Source of the DNA: CAZCGA01 sp964498075
GTDB taxonomy: Bacteria > Desulfobacterota > Binatia > HRBIN30
Length of the DNA: 64,000 nucleotides
Reading direction: 5' to 3'
Assembly (NCBI GenBank): GCA_964498075.1
Contig: CAZCGA010000002.1
Location: 1-64,000 of the forward strand
Notes under the pieces: generated by a model
Told to the model about the DNA's origin: nothing
What the model saw: only the letters and a program-made list of their open reading frames with translations
Databases searched by the model: none
Translations under genes and position numbers: made by a program
Part shown: positions 8,463 through 17,439 of the stretch, one piece after another
Layout: the number at the start of each line of letters is the position of its first letter
Numbering within the stretch: position 1 is the stretch's first letter

Positions 8463-8881
8463 TCAGACTTCAGGGATTTCAGATTGGCTGAAGAAGAAGC
8501 TGATTTCCCAACTGGCGGTGTCGGGAGCGTCTGACCCATGCACGGCATTCTGCTCGACATTCGTCCCGAAGTCACCTCGGATGGTGCCCTTGGGCGCTTT
8601 GGTGGAATCGGTGGGTCCCATGATCTCGCGGTTCTTGGCGATGGCGCTCTCACCCTCGAGTACCGAGACGAAGATGACGCCCGAGGACATGAAGGCCACC
8701 AGGCTGCGGTAGAAGGGGCGCTCCTTGTGGACAGCGTAGAAACGCGCCGCGGTCTCCGGGCTGATGTGCAGCATCTTCGCCGCCGCGATGCGCAACCCGG
8801 TGGCTTCAAAACGCCGCAAGATGTCACCGATGGCGTGCTTGCGCACGGCATCGGGTTTCACGATCGACAGTGTCCGTTCAG

Positions 8882-8885
<4 letters not shown>
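8463..8885 (-). CDS. ndk: Nucleoside diphosphate kinase
   Basis: This 140-residue enzyme transfers the gamma phosphate between nucleoside tri- and diphosphates via a phosphohistidine. Visible are the N-terminal ERTLSIVKPDAV, the active-site His116 in NAVHGSDA, and the C-terminal EISFFFS. Length and motif spacing are canonical. The ATG overlaps the sucD stop by four bases (ATGA), so translation is coupled. It can supply UTP/GTP for nucleotide-sugar synthesis, though it is a general housekeeping gene. Confidence 0.97.
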
Positions 8886-9763
<878 letters not shown>

Positions 9764-9787
9764 GGCGTACACCTCGGCGAAGCGGGG

Positions 9788-9816
9788 AACCTAACCGCTC
9801 GCTGCCGTGAAGTCAA
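9788..9816 (-). promoter_or_regulatory. Sigma-70-like promoter for the sucD operon
   Basis: On the minus strand the -35 is TTGACT (9811-9816, five of six to consensus), the spacer is 17 bases, and the -10 is TAGGTT (9788-9793). An A6 tract precedes the -35. Predicted initiation falls near 9781, giving a leader of roughly 18 bases before the sucD GTG. It separates the housekeeping operon from the exopolysaccharide genes. Confidence 0.6.
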
Positions 9817-9832
9817 TTTTTTGCGGTGTCGT

Positions 9833-10801
9833 TTAGACGGCGGTGCGGGCTGCCTTGGCAGGAGCCTCACTGAGTTGGGCACGCAGGTGCTCGAAGGTGC
9901 GGCGCATGCCCTCTTCGAAGCCGATGGTGGGATGGTAGTGCAGCAGGCGCTCGGCCTTGTCGATCGACGCCTGGGTGTGGCGCACGTCGCCGGAGCGCGG
10001 TGGGGTGTGTTGAATCTTGGCCTTACGGCCGAGGAGCATTTCGATGGTACGGGCGATCTCCAGCACCGAGTGGCGCGAGTTGCAGGCGATGTTGAACACC
10101 TCGCCGCCGACGCCCGGGGTGGTGCACGCCAGCAGGTTCGCCTGCACGACGTTGTCGATGTACGTGAAGTCGCGCGATTGCTCGCCGTCGCCGTGCACGA
10201 TGATCGGCTCGTCGCACAGCGCCGCGCGCATGAACAACGGCACCACGGCAGCGTACTTCGACTCCGGGCTTTGCTTGGGGCCGAAGACGTTGAAGTAGCG
10301 CAGGCTCACGGTCTCCAGGCCGTACAGGTGCGTGAACGTGCGGCAATAGTGCTCGGCAGCCAGCTTGGCCACCGCATAAGGCGAGATCGGGGCGGGCGTT
10401 TGGTCCTCGACCTTCGGCAAGAGCGGCGAGTCGCCGTACACCGAGGAGGACGAGGCATACACGACGCGGCGCACCGTCTTCGCCTCGCGCGCCGCCAGCA
10501 GCAGCTGCAAGCTCCCATGCGTGTTGACGGCGTCGGTGCTCAGCGGATCGTCGACCGAGCGCGGCACGGAGCGCAGCGCAGCCTGGTGCGAGATGTACGT
10601 GATGCCGGCAACGGCGCGGCGGACGGTATCCATGTCGCGCAAATCTCCTTCGATCACCTCGACGCGGCCCGCCAGGCCTTGCAGGTTGTCGAGGCTGCCG
10701 GTGGAAAAATCGTCGAGAATGCGGACGCGTTCTCCCTTGCGGACCAGCACTTCCACGATGCTCGAACCGATGAAACCCGCGCCACCAGTTACCAGATACA
10801 T
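9833..10801 (-). CDS. UDP-N-acetylglucosamine 4-epimerase-like SDR (WbpP/TviC type)
   Basis: This 322-residue extended SDR has the NAD loop GGAGFIGSS, the active-site SSSSVYGDS serine segment and the SPYAVAKLAAEH Tyr-Lys pair. The HQAALRSVPRSVDDP stretch is characteristic of the WbpP/Gne group that epimerises UDP-HexNAc sugars for surface polysaccharides. I chose the ATG at 10799-10801 (AGAGGAG five bases upstream) rather than a GTG two codons earlier. It is the last exopolysaccharide gene before the sucD promoter. Whether UDP-GlcNAc or UDP-Glc is the substrate is inference. Confidence 0.85.
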   Translation of the reverse strand: MYLVTGGAGFIGSSIVEVLVRKGERVRILDDFSTGSLDNLQGLAGRVEVIEGDLRDMDTVRRAVAGITYISHQAALRSVPRSVDDPLSTDAVNTHGSLQLLLAAREAKTVRRVVYASSSSVYGDSPLLPKVEDQTPAPISPYAVAKLAAEHYCRTFTHLYGLETVSLRYFNVFGPKQSPESKYAAVVPLFMRAALCDEPIIVHGDGEQSRDFTYIDNVVQANLLACTTPGVGGEVFNIACNSRHSVLEIARTIEMLLGRKAKIQHTPPRSGDVRHTQASIDKAERLLHYHPTIGFEEGMRRTFEHLRAQLSEAPAKAARTAV

Positions 10802-10823
10802 CCCCACTCCTCTGTCACTCAGC

Positions 10824-11159
10824 CTACTTGCCGGCGCGCTGTTCGCGCGCCAAGCCGTCGTCCCGATCGATGACCGTCGATTTGAGCCCGGTCATCGGCT
10901 TGCGCAGCACGTCGCTCCGGCCGTTGCCGAACATCGCTTCCAAGGCGCTGACGCGTGCCTCCAGGTCTCCGTTGCGGATTCTCCGCTCTCCACCCAGCGC
11001 AGTCCGACCGCCTTCGAGGAAGGTGTTGCGGATCTTATAAGCGGTGGTGTGGCTGACCCGGTAGTGCAACCGGATCTCATCCAAGCTGCGCTCACGTTTG
11101 ATGAGCTCCAGCGCCAAAGAAAACTTCTCTTCGAGCGTGAGCTTCTCTCGTGTTCTCAT
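10824..11159 (-). CDS. Small helix-turn-helix protein (transposase OrfA-like)
   Basis: This 111-residue protein has an N-terminal helix-turn-helix (about residues 8-50: EEKFSLALELIKRERSLDEI then VSHTTAYKIRNTFLEGG) that resembles the OrfA DNA-binding domain of IS3-type transposases and some winged regulators. A short helical segment (LEARVSALEAMFG) follows at about 66-78 and could be a leucine-zipper-like dimerisation helix. No catalytic OrfB or terminal inverted repeats are visible nearby, so it is probably a domesticated orphan or a local regulator. It has a strong GGAGGGGG ribosome site seven bases before the ATG at 11157-11159. Confidence 0.7.
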   Translation of the reverse strand: MRTREKLTLEEKFSLALELIKRERSLDEIRLHYRVSHTTAYKIRNTFLEGGRTALGGERRIRNGDLEARVSALEAMFGNGRSDVLRKPMTGLKSTVIDRDDGLAREQRAGK

Positions 11160-11207
11160 ACGCCCCCTCCCTGAGCCAGCATCGTTCCGGGTAAATTTTC
11201 CATGATG

Positions 11208-12266
11208 TCACTCCGTTCCAGAGACGCGCAGCAACGCGCGCGACGCGACCGGCGCGTCGCGCAGCTGCGGTGGCAGCGGCTCGTCGGCAAGCCAGCGACG
11301 CGCGAAGCGCACGCCCCCAAGCAGAAAACCCGTAGCCCAACTGAAGTGGATCGTCGCGAAGATCGGCAGCAGCCGCGGGAAGTGTTGCGCGCCGTGGCGC
11401 CCGGCGATGGCCGCCGCCGCGCCGACCAGCGCCACACCGTACGCCCCGATTCCGGCACAGAAGAGCCACACCGCATCCGGCAGCCATACGCTGGCCGCGA
11501 GGCTGAGGATCAACGCCAGAATGAACAGCGGCGGCACGAAGTGGCGAACGTTCATCTGCCGCGGGTGCTTCTGCAAGACGCGGATCTTCCACCAACCGTA
11601 TTGAAAGAACTGGCGGGACAGCGCCGTCAGGCTCTGCCGATTCTGATAGCTCGAGCGCATGCGCGTGGTGAGGAAGATGCGCCCGCCCGACTTGCGCAAG
11701 CGATAGTTCAGCTCGTCGTCCTGGTTACGCACCAGCTCTTCGTCGAACAACCCGATGCGCTCGAACACCACGCGCGGGTACATGCCCATGTACACGCTGT
11801 CGGCCTCGCGGTCTTCAGTGGCGAAGTGGAAATACGCGCCGATACCGAAGCGCGACGACATGGCCAGCGCGATCGCGTCGCCCAGTCGCCCGCCGCCGAC
11901 GCTGCGCATCGGCCCGCCGACGTTGTCGGCGCCGGTACGTTGCAGCACCTCCACGCCGATGCGGACGTAGTCCGGCTCCAGCACGGTGTGCGCGTCCAGC
12001 CGCGCGACGATATCACCGCGCGCAGCGCGGATGCCGATGTTCATGGCCGTCGGCACGATCCGCGACGGATTGCGCAATACGCGCAGGCGCGACCCGTAGC
12101 CGCGCAGCACCTCGCCCGAGTTGTCGTCCGAGTCGCCATCGACGACGACGACCTCGAGCCGCGCAGCGGGATAGTCCTGCGCCAGCACGGAGTCGATGCA
12201 GGTGGCGATGTGCGCCGCTTCGTCACGCATCGGAATCACCACGGAGACGAGCGGCAGCGGCGCCAT
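11208..12266 (-). CDS. Glycosyltransferase GT2 (ExoA-like) with C-terminal membrane segments
   Basis: This 352-residue enzyme begins with a GT-A domain: SVVIPMRDEAAHIATCI near residue 8, VVVDGDSDDN, and ARLDAHTVLEPDYV carrying the metal-binding DAH variant. A QDDELNYRLRKSGG motif near residue 170 supplies the catalytic acidic region (ED-like). Three to four hydrophobic segments follow at about residues 240-330. This matches ExoA-type succinoglycan glycosyltransferases acting at the inner membrane face. ATG at 12264-12266 overlaps the upstream GT4 stop (TGATG), indicating coupling. Confidence 0.88.
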   Translation of the reverse strand: MAPLPLVSVVIPMRDEAAHIATCIDSVLAQDYPAARLEVVVVDGDSDDNSGEVLRGYGSRLRVLRNPSRIVPTAMNIGIRAARGDIVARLDAHTVLEPDYVRIGVEVLQRTGADNVGGPMRSVGGGRLGDAIALAMSSRFGIGAYFHFATEDREADSVYMGMYPRVVFERIGLFDEELVRNQDDELNYRLRKSGGRIFLTTRMRSSYQNRQSLTALSRQFFQYGWWKIRVLQKHPRQMNVRHFVPPLFILALILSLAASVWLPDAVWLFCAGIGAYGVALVGAAAAIAGRHGAQHFPRLLPIFATIHFSWATGFLLGGVRFARRWLADEPLPPQLRDAPVASRALLRVSGTE

Positions 12267-13348
12267 CACTGACCTCGCCCCAGCACGTTGCTATATAGCT
12301 CTGCAACCTGACGCACCATGCGTTCGGTGGAAAACTCTTCGGCGCGCTGCCGCGCGGCGGTAGCGAAGCGCCGTCGCGCCGCCGCATCCACCAGCAAGTC
12401 GCGCGAATGATGGGCGAAGGCCTCTGGGTCGTCTCCCGCCACGATGAATCCGTCGATGCCGGACCGCACCAGCTCGCGGACGCCACCGACGTCGGTCGCG
12501 ACGACCGGCGTCCCACTGGCCATGGCTTCGAGCAAGACGTTGGGCATGCCCTCCCAACGCGAGGTCAGCCAGAACAACGAAGCCGCCCGCAGGATCGCGT
12601 CGACGTCGCCGCGCTCGCCGACGAACGAGACTCGCTCGTGAATCCCCAGGCTGCGCGCCTGCGCCTCCAACGCTTCCCCGAGCGGGCCGTCCCCCACGAT
12701 GACGAAGCGTGCGTGCGGCACGTAGCGGGAGAGCTCGACCGCTGCCTGCAAGAAGAGTCTGTGATTCTTCTGTTCCACTAGACGTCCTATAGTCACCACC
12801 GGTCCCACATCTTCCCGGCTCAACTCGTCCCTTGGATGAAACCGCTCAACATCAATGCCGTTGTAGACGACGCGTATGCGCTGTCGCGGTGCCCGGTACT
12901 GTCGCTCGATAAATGTCGCGACGTCCTGCGAGTTCACGACGATTGCCCGGCTCAGGCGGAACGCCAAGACGTTTCCTGCCCATCCTTGCACCTTGCAGTT
13001 GCGCGCCGCGGTGATCAGCGGGCGTGACGGCTGCAACACGTGCGCGGCGCCTGCAAACGCGTTCGCCAAGTAGAGCCACGAGTGCACCAGCTCGACGGCA
13101 TCGGCAGCAACGCCACTTGCCAGCTGCCGCACCCGGCTGAGCGGGCTACCGGTCAGGACCCGGATCAGGACGCCGCTCGCGGCGATCTCCGTTCCGACGG
13201 GCTCGGTCTGCGCCGACAGGCAGTAGACGATCGGATCAAACCGCGCGCGATCCAGGTACCGTACCACCTGCGCGAGTTGTCCCTCCGCACCGCCGCGAGT
13301 CAGCTGGCCGATGACCAAGCCGACCCGTTGCGGTCTCCTCCCGCTCAC
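12266..13348 (-). CDS. Glycosyltransferase GT4
   Basis: This 360-residue GT-B protein has an N-terminal acceptor domain (GQLTRGGAEGQLAQVV glycine-rich loop) and a C-terminal donor domain with IGRLVEQKNH, VGDGPLGEALE, the LTSRWEGMPNVLLEAMA block holding the donor-contacting glutamates of the EX7E motif, and GTPVVATDVGG. These are standard for retaining GT4 enzymes. It probably adds one sugar of the repeat unit in the cytoplasm. It overlaps the upstream acyltransferase gene by four bases and couples with the downstream GT2. It is similar in layout to the GT4 at 21587-22759. Confidence 0.92.
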   Translation of the reverse strand: MSGRRPQRVGLVIGQLTRGGAEGQLAQVVRYLDRARFDPIVYCLSAQTEPVGTEIAASGVLIRVLTGSPLSRVRQLASGVAADAVELVHSWLYLANAFAGAAHVLQPSRPLITAARNCKVQGWAGNVLAFRLSRAIVVNSQDVATFIERQYRAPRQRIRVVYNGIDVERFHPRDELSREDVGPVVTIGRLVEQKNHRLFLQAAVELSRYVPHARFVIVGDGPLGEALEAQARSLGIHERVSFVGERGDVDAILRAASLFWLTSRWEGMPNVLLEAMASGTPVVATDVGGVRELVRSGIDGFIVAGDDPEAFAHHSRDLLVDAAARRRFATAARQRAEEFSTERMVRQVAELYSNVLGRGQ

Positions 13349-13920
13349 CCGAGCTGCCGCAGACCGGTCGGCGCAACGTCGACTGCGGCCGGGGCCGTGT
13401 CATCCGGCCGCATGCCGATCATTCGTGCCGGGATGCCGCCGACGATGCTGTACGCGAGGACGTCCTCGGTGACCACCGCACCGGCAGCCACGATCGCACC
13501 GGTGCCGATCGTGACGCCCTTCAAGACGCGCGCGCCGCACCCGACCCACACGTCGTCCCCGATGACGATCGGCCCGATCGTCTTCGGCTGCCGGCGAATC
13601 GGAATCCGTCGCGTCGCAAAGCCGTGGTCTTCGGCGACGATCGAGACGTTGTGCGCCACCAGCACGTTACGGCCGATGGTCAACCCGCTGTAGCCGTCCA
13701 GAAAGCTGTTCTCGCCGATCATGCTGCCGCTGCCCACGCTCACCCCTTCGGGAAACCAGATCGTCACGTTGTCGCGAAACCAGACCCACCCTTCGATCCG
13801 TCGCAGAAAGAGTTTCAGGACCAGATACCGGAAGACGTCGCCGCCCAGCATGGGCAGGTACTTCACCAGCCCGTAGACGGTGTGGAAGGTGAAGTACCGG
13901 ATGGCTTGCCCGATCCGCAC
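13345..13920 (-). CDS. Left-handed beta-helix O-acyltransferase (WcaF/maa-like)
   Basis: This protein has hexapeptide repeats from about residue 55 to 160 (for example SVGSGSMIGENSFLDG, LTIGRNVLVAHNVSI) and the terminal IVGGIPARMIG that marks the LbH acetyltransferase family, whose members move acetyl from CoA to a sugar hydroxyl. The AEDHGF histidine is a plausible catalytic residue. I prefer GTG at 13918-13920, with AAGGAG five bases upstream, giving 191 residues; an ATG at 13942-13944 overlapping the methyltransferase stop is an alternative. Longer upstream reading frame is only a shadow. It likely acetylates the exopolysaccharide repeat unit. Confidence 0.88.
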   Translation of the reverse strand: MRIGQAIRYFTFHTVYGLVKYLPMLGGDVFRYLVLKLFLRRIEGWVWFRDNVTIWFPEGVSVGSGSMIGENSFLDGYSGLTIGRNVLVAHNVSIVAEDHGFATRRIPIRRQPKTIGPIVIGDDVWVGCGARVLKGVTIGTGAIVAAGAVVTEDVLAYSIVGGIPARMIGMRPDDTAPAAVDVAPTGLRQLG

Positions 13921-13940
13921 GCTCGCTCCTTGCTGCTGCA

Positions 13941-14687
13941 TCATACCGGCAGCGGCTTGCGCGCCACACACAGCAGCGACACGCCGATCGGCAGCCGCCA
14001 ATGTTGGATCAATCGCGCTTCGACCCCGAACACTTTGCCCAGCAGCGTGTTCAACGGCCCCGGGTGGGTCATCGAGAAGTCCGATCGCACACGGCCGTTG
14101 CGTTCCGGCACCACGCGCCGGAAGAGTCGGATCGCGGCGATGACGGGAAACAAGATCGTATTCAGATGTGTGAAGCGCGTGATCTGCAGGCCTTGACTGG
14201 CAAACAGCTGCACCAGCTGATCCGCCCGGTAGCGCCGCTTGTGGTGGTTGATCACGTCCTGGGGCCCCCACATCCACTGAAAGGCGGGAACGGTCACCAT
14301 GATGTAGCCGCCCGGACGGCACACCCGCGCCAGCTCGCGGACGCACGCCGCGTCGTCGTCGATGTGTTCGATCAAGTCGAAGGCGGTGGTCAGGTCGACC
14401 GAGTCGTTCGCAAACGGCAGTGCGGTGACGTCGCCGATGAACACGGGAACGGCCGTCCGCGCCCGGGCGTATCGTGCCGCCGCCTCGCCCCGATCAAGGC
14501 CGATGGCGCGTCCATAGGCCGACAAGAAGTTGAGGTTCGCACCCGTGCCGCAACCGAGATCGAGCATGAGCGCTTCCTTGCTCAGCTCGAGAGAGCGGAT
14601 GACCACGTCGAAGATTGCGCGGCGGCCTTCGAACCACCAGTGCGTCGCCTCGATCTGTGCGTACTCTTCGTAGAAGGCCTGTTCCAT
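13941..14687 (-). CDS. SAM-dependent class I methyltransferase
   Basis: This 248-residue protein has motif I LDLGCGTGANLNFL near residue 43, an acidic residue ending strand 2 (GLDRGEAA), TAFDLIEHIDDD and the CRPGGYIMVTVP motif typical of Methyltransf_11. The N-terminal THWWFEGRR is common in methyltransferases found in surface glycan clusters. It may methylate a sugar or a lipid-linked glycan. It lies two bases downstream of a GT2 gene and overlaps the acyltransferase ORF. The substrate is not evident. Confidence 0.85.
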   Translation of the reverse strand: MEQAFYEEYAQIEATHWWFEGRRAIFDVVIRSLELSKEALMLDLGCGTGANLNFLSAYGRAIGLDRGEAAARYARARTAVPVFIGDVTALPFANDSVDLTTAFDLIEHIDDDAACVRELARVCRPGGYIMVTVPAFQWMWGPQDVINHHKRRYRADQLVQLFASQGLQITRFTHLNTILFPVIAAIRLFRRVVPERNGRVRSDFSMTHPGPLNTLLGKVFGVEARLIQHWRLPIGVSLLCVARKPLPV

Positions 14688-14689
14688 AC

Positions 14690-15700
14690 CTACCGCTCGC
14701 CGCCTCCGCCCGCGACCGCACGAGTGCGGGCGTCGACTGCGTCCGCGTCGAAGCCATGCGTCTCGCGCACCACGTACAACGGCCGGCGCTTCACCTCGTC
14801 GAAGATCCGCCCGACGTACTCACCCAGAATGCCGAGCGACACCAATTGCACGCCGCCGAGGAACAGGATGATCACGATCGTCGACGTCCAACCGACCATC
14901 AGCCTCCCGCTGAAGATACGCAACCCGAGGAAGTAGATCATCAAGACGAATGCCACCACGGAGATGACGAAGCCGAGCTGCGTCACCATGCGCAGCGGCA
15001 CGAAGGAGTACGAAATAACGCCGTCGTAGGCGAGCCGCATCAGCTTGCCCAACGGATATTTCGATTCACCGGCGAAACGCGGGTCGCGATCGTACTCGAG
15101 GCCGGTTTGCCGGAACCCGACCCAGGCGCGGATGCCGCGCACGAACCGATTGCGTTCCGGCATCTCGTTCAGCAGGTCGACGACGCAGCGGTCCATGATC
15201 GCGAAGTCGCCGGCATCGAGCGGCATGTTGACGTAGGCCAGCGAGCGCAACAGGCGATAGAAGAGCCGGTAGGCGGCGCGCTTCGCCCAGCTCTCCCGCC
15301 GCGTGCGGCGGATGGCGTACACCACCTGGTAGCCCTCGCGCCAGCGCGCCAACATCTTCGGAATCAGCTCCGGCGGGTCCTGCAGGTCTCCATCGATCAC
15401 CACGACCGCCTGGCCGCTGGAGTAGTTCATGCCCGCCGTCACCGCCGTCTGATGGCCGAAGTTGCGGGAGAAGCTCACCACCCTGACGTGCGGGTCGATC
15501 GCCGCCAGGCGCCGCAGCTCGTCGGCCGAGCCGTCGCTGCTCCCATCATCGACGAAGATGATCTCATACGCGTCGCCACACCCCTGCAGCGCCGCCGTCG
15601 CGCGCTGATAGAATGCCGGCAAGGTTGCCGTCTCATTGAAGATGGGCACCACGACCGACAGGAGCGGGCGCGGGCCCGGCCGCATGACTGCGTGACTCAT
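14690..15700 (-). CDS. Polyprenyl-phosphate glycosyltransferase, GT2 (GtrB-like)
   Basis: This 336-residue protein has a GT2 domain (VVVPIFNETATLP, VDDGSSDGS, VIDGDLQDPPE with the DGD metal site) and two C-terminal membrane helices around residues 235-310 (VISVVAFVLMIYFLGLRIF, then a second). This is the GtrB/ArnC architecture that charges undecaprenyl phosphate. ATG at 15698-15700 overlaps the GT39 stop by four bases, so the two are translated together: one can make the lipid-linked sugar, the other use it outside the membrane. The ORF extends 27 codons upstream but that part shadows the GT39 gene. Confidence 0.92.
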   Translation of the reverse strand: MSHAVMRPGPRPLLSVVVPIFNETATLPAFYQRATAALQGCGDAYEIIFVDDGSSDGSADELRRLAAIDPHVRVVSFSRNFGHQTAVTAGMNYSSGQAVVVIDGDLQDPPELIPKMLARWREGYQVVYAIRRTRRESWAKRAAYRLFYRLLRSLAYVNMPLDAGDFAIMDRCVVDLLNEMPERNRFVRGIRAWVGFRQTGLEYDRDPRFAGESKYPLGKLMRLAYDGVISYSFVPLRMVTQLGFVISVVAFVLMIYFLGLRIFSGRLMVGWTSTIVIILFLGGVQLVSLGILGEYVGRIFDEVKRRPLYVVRETHGFDADAVDARTRAVAGGGGER

Positions 15701-17409
15701 CCGTTCACCGCATTCGATGGGTGTCGGCGCGCATAAACCGTAATCTCCGGATTCACGCTGTTGATGCGCGGCGTGATCCACCAGGTCGACGTCCGGAATC
15801 GCGCCACACGCTGGTAACCCAGCTGCTCCGCACTCAAACGTTCCATCAGTTCCTTGGCCGCATCAACGTCGGAGAAGATGGGTTGGCCCGGCTGCCAATC
15901 GCGCACGTAGCGGCCCGTCAATCCCGCCCTCCCGCCGCTGCTGAGCAGCACGAAGTCCGGCTGCCGCTGCTGCAGGAGCGCCACCGTGCGTTCCTCGAGC
16001 CGCACCCGCGCAACCTGTATCGCCGGCTCGACACGCGGCAGGTACGTGAGCGGCTGGTAGACCTCGATGCGCGTCGCGGCGGTCGCGTGTTTCTGCAGCC
16101 ACTGCTCCGCAGCGTAGCGAGGATCTCTCACCAGCAGCCGGTCGACGTCTATGCCGGGCAACAACGCACAAGTGACCACCACGAAGAGCCACGGCGCCGC
16201 TGCCAACAGCGGACGAATGCTCGTGCGCGTGGCCACTGCCTCCAGGAGTACTCCCACAGCGGCCCCACCGAGGAGCAACGTGCAGTAGAGCAACGGCATC
16301 AGGTAGCGCACCGGGAGCAGTGCCGCCGCGCGCAGGGTGAAGACGTAGTAGCCCACCATGAGCAGCAGCGGAATCGCGGCCCGGCGCGGTCGCCGCCACA
16401 ACACCCAAGCCAGACCCGCCAGACACAGCAGCACCACCGGCCCGGTCAAAGCGTGCAGCATCGTCGTACCGACCTTGCTGAGGTGTGCCGTCTCGTGCGC
16501 CAGGGAGAACTCCTTCGGAACCTGCACCAAGAACTGGTAGGGCGCGTACTTCTCGCGCACCGCCGCGGGGAGCGTGCCCATCAGGAAACGCCACCGGTTG
16601 ACGAAGCCGGCCGGGTTCCACCAGAGGTTCCCCACCAACACGGTGATACCGATCAGCCCGGCCGCCGCCGCGGCCGCGTGCTGCAGCACGTCCCGCCACT
16701 GCCAGGAGCGCGCCGCATCGCGGCGCAGCCACCACACGACCGGCACCATGACCAGGACGCCGACGCTCTGCTCCTTGGTCAGCATAGCCATCGCGGCCGC
16801 CATGCCTGCCACCACGGCCGCGCCGACGGATCCACGTTCGGCGCATAGCAGCGCCGCGGCGATCGCCAGCGCGATCCAGAGAAGCAAGGGCACGTCGACG
16901 TTCGAGGTGTGCGCGTAGAAGACGATCGGATAGCAGCCGGCAACAAGCAACGCCGCACCCAGGCCTGCCGCCGCGCCGAACAAGCTTGCGGCCGTCACGT
17001 ACGCGAGCGCGACCACACCCACACCCATCAGCGCACTCACCGTCCGCATCAGCAGCGTCAGCCCCATCAGCGCGCGATCGGGATGTCGAAAGCCGTACGG
17101 GTACTCCGCCTTCGGCGACTGGAACTGGCCCGTCACCCGCAGCCAGGCGAGGTACGGCAGCTGTGCAGCCACTAAGACGAGGGGATGGCCGAGTGGATAC
17201 TTGAAGTAGAACCATCCGGAGTTCCATCGTTCGCCGAAGAACACGTGCTTGGCGATCGCCATCGGCACCGTCGGCTGCAGTGAGTCCGCAGCCCAGGTCC
17301 CTTGGCTGTTCGGGAGTCCCCATCCGATTCCCACGCAGTTGATGCATAGACTCACAACGAGCAGGAGAGCCAACCAGCGGCGCGGCGCGGCGGCCTGTCG
17401 ATCAGCCAA
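15697..17409 (-). CDS. GT39-type integral membrane glycosyltransferase
   Basis: This 570-residue protein has a hydrophobic N-terminal half with about ten predicted membrane helices from residues 12 to 430, then a soluble C-terminal tail. An early acidic loop (WAADSLQPTVPMA, residues 39-51) after the first helix is where GT39/PMT and ArnT enzymes place their catalytic Asp, and the NSGWFYFKYPLGHP loop follows. Such proteins move sugars from polyprenyl phosphate to an acceptor on the periplasmic face. The coupled GtrB-like gene downstream (ATGA overlap) supports this. The acceptor could be the exopolysaccharide, lipid A or a protein. Confidence 0.82.
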   Translation of the reverse strand: MADRQAAAPRRWLALLLVVSLCINCVGIGWGLPNSQGTWAADSLQPTVPMAIAKHVFFGERWNSGWFYFKYPLGHPLVLVAAQLPYLAWLRVTGQFQSPKAEYPYGFRHPDRALMGLTLLMRTVSALMGVGVVALAYVTAASLFGAAAGLGAALLVAGCYPIVFYAHTSNVDVPLLLWIALAIAAALLCAERGSVGAAVVAGMAAAMAMLTKEQSVGVLVMVPVVWWLRRDAARSWQWRDVLQHAAAAAAGLIGITVLVGNLWWNPAGFVNRWRFLMGTLPAAVREKYAPYQFLVQVPKEFSLAHETAHLSKVGTTMLHALTGPVVLLCLAGLAWVLWRRPRRAAIPLLLMVGYYVFTLRAAALLPVRYLMPLLYCTLLLGGAAVGVLLEAVATRTSIRPLLAAAPWLFVVVTCALLPGIDVDRLLVRDPRYAAEQWLQKHATAATRIEVYQPLTYLPRVEPAIQVARVRLEERTVALLQQRQPDFVLLSSGGRAGLTGRYVRDWQPGQPIFSDVDAAKELMERLSAEQLGYQRVARFRTSTWWITPRINSVNPEITVYARRHPSNAVNG

Positions 17410-17439
17410 CGCCGCTCTCGCCCGCCACCAACCACGTCA

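Noticed and set aside
8463..8851. N-terminal extension of the RlmN reading frame
   Set aside because: It overlaps ndk out of frame and is Arg/Ser/Cys-rich with no homology pattern; the real start lies after the ndk stop.
13945..14346. N-terminal extension of the acyltransferase frame
   Set aside because: It overlaps the methyltransferase gene in another frame and has no acyltransferase signature.
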